A stretch of 64,000 bases of DNA from Ammoniphilus resinae (GTDB taxonomy: Bacteria > Bacillota > Bacilli > Aneurinibacillales > RAOX-1): assembly GCF_017873965.1 (NCBI RefSeq), contig NZ_JAGGKT010000007.1, positions 124,001-188,000 on the forward strand, read 5' to 3'. The translations under genes and the position numbers were made by a program. The first letter of the stretch is position 1. Every line of letters starts with the position of its first letter. This document shows positions 59,043 to 64,000 of this stretch, in pieces. The notes below the pieces were generated by a model. The model searched no databases, was not told where the DNA came from, and saw only the letters and a list, made by a program, of their open reading frames with translations.

Positions 59043-60326
59043 ATGAAACGGATAAGAAAGGCTTTGCCGGTCGATGAAGCAATCCGGAAAGTCGTTGAAG
59101 CTTGCCCGCCTGGAAAGGTGGAAGAAATAGATCTCTTCGACTGTTACCATCGTGTATTGGCCGAAGATATATTGGCTAGCCACTCTGTTCCTTTTTTTAA
59201 CAGATCAGCCATGGATGGTTTTGCTATCTCTTCGTCAGATAGCATTGGAGCCACAAGGGAAAAACCGAAGGCCTTGAAAGTGGTTGATCGTCTCGCTGCT
59301 GGTGATGTGGCGAGAGTCCCTGTAACCCCCGGTCATGCCATTCGCATTATGACTGGGGCAGCGATGCCTGAGGGAGCAAATGCTGTAGTCATGCTTGAAA
59401 AGGTAACGGAAAAAGAAACATTCGCAGAAAAGTGGATTGAATTTTATGAAGAAATTGAGCCTGGAAAGCACGTATCACAAATAGGGGAAGATCTTACTAA
59501 AGGAGAATTGGTGGTCGCAAAGGGAACAAGGATTTCAGAAGGGGATTTGGCCTTACTGGCAACCTTTGGATCCCGTCGAGTGGCTGTACAAAAGCAGCCG
59601 GTCATTGGAATATATGCCACCGGAGCGGAACTGCTTCAAGTCGAGGAAGCATTACAACCAGGGAAAATTCGCAACTCAAACAGTGTTATGATCATGGGCC
59701 AGGTTCGAAAATACGGTGGGGTTCCAAAGCTGTTAGGGATCATTCCTGATCGAAAAGAGGAAGCAGTGAAAGCGATCGGGAGTGCTCTTTCAGAGGTTGA
59801 TATGATCGTCACCACTGGGGGCGTCTCTGTCGGGGACTATGATCTGATGTTAGACGTCTATGAAGAATTGGGAGCGGATTTCATTTTTGATCGGGTGGCA
59901 ATGAGACCAGGGAAACCAACGACAGTTGCAGCAGTTCATGGAAAACTAATCTTTGGATTGTCTGGTAATCCTGCAGCTTGCTTTGTCGGCTTCGAGCTTT
60001 TTGCTAAGCCCGCCTTGTTAAGCTATCAAGGGTTTGATGCAAGTGGACTGGATGGTTTTGAGGCCACTATTGCGGAGGATTTCTCCAGTCAGAGCCCCTT
60101 TTTGACCTTTATCCGCGCTATTGCTTACATTGAACATGGGATCGTGAAAGTAATGCCAATGCATAAAAACAGAGCCTCTATGTTATCTAGCCTTGGGCAA
60201 TCTAATTGCTTTATCCTTGTTCAGCCTGGTTCGGTTACAGTGCAAGAAAATGAAAAAGTGCAGATTTTGTTGTTTGCTCCTTTTGCCGGACGAGAGGAAT
60301 CAAGATTTTCTATACATTGGATTTAA
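59043..60326 (+). CDS. moeA: Molybdopterin molybdenumtransferase MoeA
   Basis: A 427-residue MoeA that inserts molybdenum into adenylylated molybdopterin. The N-terminal part shows FNRSAMDGFAI near residue 56 and RIMTGAAMPEGANAVVMLE near residue 102. The central domain has the GYDIY-like signature region TTGGVSVGDYDLMLDV near residue 258, and RPGKPTTVAAVHGKLIFGLSGNPAA lies near residue 290. GAGGGGG precedes ATG 59043; the longer in-frame stretch upstream crosses a terminator and is not coding. Cofactor made here would serve nitrate reductase and possibly the molybdopterin protein at 12129. It is directly upstream of the nitrate-type transporter. Confidence 0.93.
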   Translation: MKRIRKALPVDEAIRKVVEACPPGKVEEIDLFDCYHRVLAEDILASHSVPFFNRSAMDGFAISSSDSIGATREKPKALKVVDRLAAGDVARVPVTPGHAIRIMTGAAMPEGANAVVMLEKVTEKETFAEKWIEFYEEIEPGKHVSQIGEDLTKGELVVAKGTRISEGDLALLATFGSRRVAVQKQPVIGIYATGAELLQVEEALQPGKIRNSNSVMIMGQVRKYGGVPKLLGIIPDRKEEAVKAIGSALSEVDMIVTTGGVSVGDYDLMLDVYEELGADFIFDRVAMRPGKPTTVAAVHGKLIFGLSGNPAACFVGFELFAKPALLSYQGFDASGLDGFEATIAEDFSSQSPFLTFIRAIAYIEHGIVKVMPMHKNRASMLSSLGQSNCFILVQPGSVTVQENEKVQILLFAPFAGREESRFSIHWI

Positions 60327-60360
60327 ATAAAACATATTTTTTCGAAAAAGAGGTGTACTT

Positions 60361-61869
60361 ATGAATCAGCAAAAACTTCAACTGCCTTTACAAACGATGA
60401 GTTTAGTTGTTGGCTTTATGGTATGGGTCATTCTATCTTCACTTATGCCATTTATTAAAGATGACATTCCCTTAAGTGCTGACCAAATTGCTTGGGTAGC
60501 AGCTGTTCCAGTAATTTTAGGTTCGATAGCACGCGTTCCGCTTGGCTATTTAACCAACCGTTTCGGGGCCAGAATAATCTTTTTTATTTGTTTTCTACTG
60601 TTGCTGTTTCCTGTTTATTTTATTAGCATTGCTACCAGCTTTACTGATTTGTTGATCGGGGGACTTTTCCTCGGGCTTGGCGGAGCGATTTTCTCCGTTG
60701 GGGTAACTTCTCTGCCTAAATACTACGAAAAAAAGCGTCATGGATTCGTCAACGGGGTTTATGGTGCTGGTAATATCGGAACGGCTATTACAGCCTTTTC
60801 CGCCCCTGTTGTGGCAAATGCTTTTGGGTGGGCCGTGACCGTTCAGTTCTATCTCGTTGTTCTTGTGGCGTTCGCTCTCTTGAACTTTGCTTTTGGCGAT
60901 CGAAAGGAACAAAAAGTCACAACACCTTTGATGGAACAAATTAAAAGTGTCTATCGCAATGAAAAATTATGGGTGCTTAGCCTGTTTTATTTTATTACCT
61001 TTGGCTCTTTTGTAGCCTTCACAATCTATTTGCCGAACTTTTTGGTTTCCCATTTTGAACTGGAAAAAGTCGATGCGGGCATTCGGACGGCTGGTTTTAT
61101 CGCTCTAGCCACGATTATGCGCCCATTGGGGGGCTGGATGGCTGACAAATGGAATACATTCAAGATTCTCATGTTCGTTTTCTTAGGATTTACGATTGCC
61201 GCTATTCTATTGGCTTTTTCTCCAAAGATGGGACTATATACAGCGGGTTGTTTAACCATTGCCGTATGCGCGGGAATTGGGAATGGGGCCATCTTTAAAT
61301 TGGTTCCTATGTATTTCAGCAAGCAGGCCGGGATTGTAAACGGGATTGTTTCTGCTATGGGGGGATTAGGAGGATTCTTCCCGCCATTAATTCTTACTAC
61401 CTTATACAGCATGACTGGACATTATGCCATCGGATTCATGGCCTTGTCACAAATTGCTTTGGTAAGTTTCGTCATTGTTGTTTGGATGTTCTATCAGGAA
61501 CGTATTCAAATTTCCAATAAAATTGTGGAAGCAAGTGTGGAAGCAGTCTTAATCACAGATGCCAAAGGGAAAATTACTTTGGTCAACGATTCCTTTACTG
61601 CCATCACAGGTTATCAGCCTGGAGAAGTCATTGGGCAAATGCCAAGTATCCTGCAATCCGGTGTTCATGATGCAGGATTTTATCGAGAAATGTGGGACAC
61701 CATAGCAAAAAAGGGATATTGGCAGGGTGAAATATGGAATAAGCGTAAGGATGGGGAGATGTTCCTCGAATCGCTGACCATTAGTGCAATTAAAAACGAC
61801 AGTGGAGAAATTAAATACTATACAGGAATGTTTAGCGATATTACAAAAACAAAAAAAGTAGCTAATTAA
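60361..61869 (+). CDS. NarK-type nitrate/nitrite MFS transporter with C-terminal PAS domain
   Basis: A 502-residue fusion. Residues 10-385 form a 12-TM MFS transporter of the nitrate/nitrite porter group, with SLPKYYEKKRHGFVNGVYGAG near residue 118 and GIGNGAIFKLVPMYFSKQAG near residue 305 as nitrate-signature-like blocks. Residues 388-500 are a PAS domain: IVEASVEAVLITDAKGKITL, then FTAITGYQPGEVIGQMPSIL, and YYTGMFSDITKTKK at the end. No Cys is visible in the PAS, so the [4Fe-4S] type of S. carnosus NreB is excluded. It sits 134 bases before a PAS-less NreB-like kinase. Known NarK/NarT proteins lack this domain. It may couple transport to signalling; that is inference. Confidence 0.88.
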   Translation: MNQQKLQLPLQTMSLVVGFMVWVILSSLMPFIKDDIPLSADQIAWVAAVPVILGSIARVPLGYLTNRFGARIIFFICFLLLLFPVYFISIATSFTDLLIGGLFLGLGGAIFSVGVTSLPKYYEKKRHGFVNGVYGAGNIGTAITAFSAPVVANAFGWAVTVQFYLVVLVAFALLNFAFGDRKEQKVTTPLMEQIKSVYRNEKLWVLSLFYFITFGSFVAFTIYLPNFLVSHFELEKVDAGIRTAGFIALATIMRPLGGWMADKWNTFKILMFVFLGFTIAAILLAFSPKMGLYTAGCLTIAVCAGIGNGAIFKLVPMYFSKQAGIVNGIVSAMGGLGGFFPPLILTTLYSMTGHYAIGFMALSQIALVSFVIVVWMFYQERIQISNKIVEASVEAVLITDAKGKITLVNDSFTAITGYQPGEVIGQMPSILQSGVHDAGFYREMWDTIAKKGYWQGEIWNKRKDGEMFLESLTISAIKNDSGEIKYYTGMFSDITKTKKVAN

Positions 61870-61883
61870 ACGTGTTGGCCGTA

Positions 61884-61945
61884 GAGTACCCGCAAAAAAA
61901 TCAGGGAAAACCCTAATAGGATGTGGGTACTCATCTTGTTATAAT
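61884..61945 (+). promoter_or_regulatory. Nested hairpin and -10 element between the transporter-PAS and kinase genes
   Basis: GAGTACCC (61884-61891) pairs with GGGTACTC (61925-61932), with an inner AGGG/CCCT hairpin (61903-61914). A TATAAT (61940-61945) follows 8 bases later with no good -35, suggesting an activated promoter for the nre genes or an attenuator. Confidence 0.45.
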
Positions 61946-62003
61946 ACAAAAAGGGGAGAAGGTGTAACCCTTTACTTATAAGTCGAAATTTGAGGAGGCA
62001 GTT

Positions 62004-62705
62004 ATGGGACACCTTGCCACCCAGAGAAAAATAACTTCGTACATCATTCAATCCCAAGAAGAAGAAATTAAGAGGCTATCTACAGAGCTACATGAAGGGA
62101 TTGCGCAAACCCTGTACAGCTTGTTAACGGGGCTTGAGATCATCCAGAACGGGCTTGAATCCCATGATATGAAACAGTATGTCGAACAACTAAAGCAGCT
62201 TTCCAAACGAACGATTGAAGAAGTACGCTGGATCTCAACTGAGCTGCACCCAGCTGTGTTGGATACACATGGAATATTGCCTGCCCTTCAATCTTACAAT
62301 ACAATATATACATCGACCTTTGGAATTGAAGTGGATTTAGAGGTAAGTGGGGAACCAATAAGACTTCTTCCTTCCGTTGAAATTTTGCTTTACAGAATTT
62401 GTCAGGAAATCCTCTCGAATGCTGCCAAATATGCAGATACCAATCGGGTGCGGATCACCTTCCACTGGTCGAAGAAAGAGCTAAAGGTTCATATTGAAGA
62501 CTTTGGAGTCGGTTTCTGTGCGGATAATTATCCTGACCAAGAGCTTGCTTTAGGTATTGCAGCGATGCGTGAGAAAGTGGCTTTGGCAGGGGGGGAATTT
62601 GAAATTTCATCTGCGCTTGGAAAGGGAACTACCGTAACTCTTCATTTCCCGCTAGAACCTTATGTGAAAGGAGATACCGATGATTCGTTTGCTAATTGTG
62701 GATGA
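62004..62705 (+). CDS. nreB: NreB-like sensor histidine kinase lacking the PAS domain
   Basis: A 233-residue HisKA_3-type kinase. His30 in RLSTELHEGIAQTLYSLLTGLE is the phosphorylated residue. ATP-binding segments are YRICQEILSNAAKYADTNRV, IEDFGVGFCADN and SSALGKGTTVTLHFPL. NreB of S. carnosus is about 345 residues with an N-terminal cysteine-rich PAS that senses oxygen; here that part is missing and only a short coiled lead-in precedes the His. No membrane segment is present. GAGGAGG precedes the ATG. It overlaps nreC by 26 bases. Sensory input must come from NreA or from the PAS on the transporter upstream. Confidence 0.87.
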   Translation: MGHLATQRKITSYIIQSQEEEIKRLSTELHEGIAQTLYSLLTGLEIIQNGLESHDMKQYVEQLKQLSKRTIEEVRWISTELHPAVLDTHGILPALQSYNTIYTSTFGIEVDLEVSGEPIRLLPSVEILLYRICQEILSNAAKYADTNRVRITFHWSKKELKVHIEDFGVGFCADNYPDQELALGIAAMREKVALAGGEFEISSALGKGTTVTLHFPLEPYVKGDTDDSFANCG

Positions 62706-63336
62706 TCACGCCGTCGTCCGTTCGGGTCTTTCCATGCTTTTAGGCGCTAAGCCTAATATCAAGGTGGTAGGAGAGGCTTCAGAAGGGAATGAAGCGATTG
62801 AAAAAGCTGAAGAGCTCGAACCAAACGTGATCTTAATGGATCTAAGTATGCCACATGGGAAAGATGGATTGACGGCAACAACGGAAATTAAAAAAATGTT
62901 TCCGAAGATTGCGATCTTGATATTGACTATGCATGATGATGAAGAATATTTGTTTCGCGTAATCCAGGCAGGCGCGTCTGGTTATATATTGAAAAGCGCG
63001 CCACATGATGAGTTGGTTTCTGCTATTGAATCGGTTTCCACTGGGCAAGCTTATCTGTATCCATCGGCAACCAAAAAGCTGATGACGGAATACCTAGAAA
63101 AGCTGAAACAAGGGGATAACAACGACATTTACGAGCACCTTTCCGACCGGGAAAAAGAGGTTTTGGCCCTCATTGTAAAAGGATACTCGAATAAAGAAAT
63201 TGCAGAACAATTAGTGATCAGCGTAAAAACGGTTGAAACACACAAAAGTAATCTCATGGAGAAGTTGAAATTGAAAACCAGACCTGAACTCGTCAAATAT
63301 GCCGTGAAAAAAGGTTTGCTCAATTACGAGCTGTAA
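62680..63336 (+). CDS. nreC: NreC-like response regulator (NarL/FixJ family)
   Basis: A 218-residue response regulator. The receiver domain has phosphoacceptor Asp54 in ILMDLSMPHGKDG, acidic pocket DDH at residues 8-10 and Lys104 in GYILKSAP. The LuxR-type HTH covers residues 148-205 (LSDREKEVLALIVKGYSNKEIAEQL, then SVKTVETHKSNLMEKL). AAAGGAG precedes the ATG inside nreB, so the two are coupled. The cognate target genes are expected to be nitrate and nitrite respiration genes, probably beyond the window end. Confidence 0.92.
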   Translation: MIRLLIVDDHAVVRSGLSMLLGAKPNIKVVGEASEGNEAIEKAEELEPNVILMDLSMPHGKDGLTATTEIKKMFPKIAILILTMHDDEEYLFRVIQAGASGYILKSAPHDELVSAIESVSTGQAYLYPSATKKLMTEYLEKLKQGDNNDIYEHLSDREKEVLALIVKGYSNKEIAEQLVISVKTVETHKSNLMEKLKLKTRPELVKYAVKKGLLNYEL

Positions 63337-63363
63337 CTAATTTGATAGAATGAAGTGATGCAC

Positions 63364-63813
63364 ATGAATAAAACCGATCAAATTTTAGTTCTATGCACCG
63401 AAATAGCCCATGAGATTTCTTGTGATTTTGTCGGCCTTGCGATCTATAACCCACAAGGAAAAGAACTTCGTTGGATGTACGCCGTAGGTAATCGCAATGA
63501 TAAATATCGCCGCATTGTCGTCCGTTATGGAAAAGGAATTGCTGGACAGGTCATTCGAAGTGGACGCCCGATGACTATTTCACAATTTCCTCAGAATATC
63601 ATTGGCAAAGCGACGGATTACCCGATTATGCTTGCTGAACAGCTTATTTCTGCATTGGCTCAACCCATTCATCGTGGGGGAATTCCCTGGGGTGTTTTGT
63701 TAATAGGGAATCGATTAGAGTCGGCCTTTACAAAGGAACAACAGGATAAAATAAAAAAAGCTGTCAATAGTATTGAAAACATGATAAAAGATCCTATGTT
63801 TACCTTAGGATAA
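63364..63813 (+). CDS. nreA: NreA-like nitrate-binding GAF protein
   Basis: A 150-residue single GAF-domain protein, the size of S. carnosus NreA (about 154), which binds nitrate and inhibits NreB phosphorylation. GLAIYNPQGKELRWMYAVGN, GKGIAGQVIRSGRPMTISQFP and RGGIPWGVLLIGNR follow the GAF pattern. AAGTGATG sits at a usable distance before ATG 63364; ATG 63358 is an alternative. It is last in the kinase-regulator-NreA order, followed by a terminator; in staphylococci the order is nreA-nreB-nreC. Confidence 0.85.
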   Translation: MNKTDQILVLCTEIAHEISCDFVGLAIYNPQGKELRWMYAVGNRNDKYRRIVVRYGKGIAGQVIRSGRPMTISQFPQNIIGKATDYPIMLAEQLISALAQPIHRGGIPWGVLLIGNRLESAFTKEQQDKIKKAVNSIENMIKDPMFTLG

Positions 63814-63820
63814 ATCAGAC

Positions 63821-63852
63821 CCCTTCCTGTTCATTCAGAATGAAGGGTTTTT
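63821..63852 (+). terminator. Terminator of the nre operon
   Basis: CCCTTC and GAAGGG around a 15-base loop, followed by TTTTT. Confidence 0.75.
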
Positions 63853-63871
63853 CTGTGTATTGGCAGGTTTT

Positions 63872-63904
63872 TTAACACTATTTTTCATGTGTTAATGATA
63901 TAAT
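63872..63904 (+). promoter_or_regulatory. Inverted repeat and -10 element before the last gene
   Basis: TTAACAC (63872-63878) and GTGTTAA (63889-63895) are perfect inverted arms 10 bases apart. TATAAT follows at 63899-63904. The placement over the -35 region suggests an activator or repressor site. Confidence 0.45.
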
Positions 63905-63941
63905 TAATATTCCACACCTATATAGATATGAGGTGAAGTGA

Positions 63942-64000
63942 ATGTCAAATCAATACGAAGGCTTCGGACAGGATATCGATGTGCTTCTTAGCTATATTAA
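63942..64000 (+). CDS. Start of an unidentified gene, cut by the window end
   Basis: An ATG at 63942 with GAGGTGAAGTGA ahead opens a frame without stop to the window end. Nineteen residues are visible: MSNQYEGFGQDIDVLLSYI. Too little is present to assign a family. Promoter and inverted repeat lie upstream, so it begins a new transcription unit, probably linked to the nre system. Confidence 0.6.
   Translation, partial: MSNQYEGFGQDIDVLLSYI

Noticed and set aside
1-64000. Mobile element or prophage origin of the region
   Set aside because: No transposase, integrase, phage gene, tRNA end or terminal repeat was found, and gene style is even across the window.

Overview
The window looks like chromosomal DNA of a Bacillota member, most likely a Bacillales spore-former relative. 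Base composition is AT-rich, Shine-Dalgarno sites are strong (AGGAGG type), GTG and TTG starts are frequent, and intrinsic terminators are of Bacillus type. HemQ, a GlnR/TnrA-style box in front of a glutamine synthetase gene, cre-like sites and an NreABC-type system all fit. No rRNA, tRNA, transposase, phage gene or CRISPR array was seen. Almost everything is organic-acid or sugar-acid catabolism plus its transporters, so the region reads as a catabolic island of the core or accessory genome rather than a mobile element.

Region A (1-10406) holds the end of a TRAP transporter and its binding lipoprotein. These are followed by a CoA-linked catabolic set (MaoC hydratase, fumarate-reductase-like flavoprotein, crotonase, acyl-CoA dehydrogenase, CaiB/BaiF CoA-transferase, second MaoC hydratase), a LacI-type regulator and a 14-TM MFS exporter. 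Region A2 (10525-13953) is a separate small operon: a CopC-CopD protein, a molybdopterin oxidoreductase fused to a membrane haem-type domain, and a secreted protein of unknown function.

Region B (14017-30623) repeats the logic of region A with paralogues. It has a 3-hydroxyisobutyrate-dehydrogenase-like enzyme and an acyl-CoA dehydrogenase on the minus strand. On the plus strand are a MaoC hydratase, a class I CoA-transferase, a DapA-like lyase, a crotonase, a second flavoprotein, a second LacI regulator and a full TRAP transporter. Three SDRs, a Gfo/Idh/MocA oxidoreductase and an inositol-monophosphatase-like enzyme follow. TTAATCGATTAA-type palindromes around the regulator mark its probable operators.

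Region C (30797-48850) is a sugar-acid operon: TRAP transporter, a second orphan TRAP binding protein, 2-hydroxyacid dehydrogenases, a LarA-like protein, a large IlvD/Edd-type dehydratase, an unrecognised TIM-barrel-like protein, KDG kinase, KDPG aldolase, an IclR regulator, a KdaD-like dehydratase, an SDR, an alpha-ketoglutarate-semialdehyde-type ALDH and a second FAH-family enzyme. It therefore encodes both a phosphorylative (Entner-Doudoroff) and a non-phosphorylative (Weimberg-like) exit from 2-keto-3-deoxy acids, and perhaps a diketo-hydrolase exit as well. IclR-type half-site repeats lie at its promoters. Region D (48910-54826) is a tripartite tricarboxylate transporter with two tandem binding proteins, each behind a cre-like site, then a zinc alcohol dehydrogenase.

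Region E (54878-64000) has an EamA exporter, a small unknown gene, a striking 52-bp tandem repeat with covarying hairpins, hemQ, a GS gene with a GlnR/TnrA box, and moeA. It ends with a nitrate-type MFS transporter carrying a C-terminal PAS domain, directly upstream of an NreB-like kinase that has no PAS domain, plus NreC and NreA. This transporter-PAS/split-kinase arrangement and the covarying repeat array are the two observations I would follow first.
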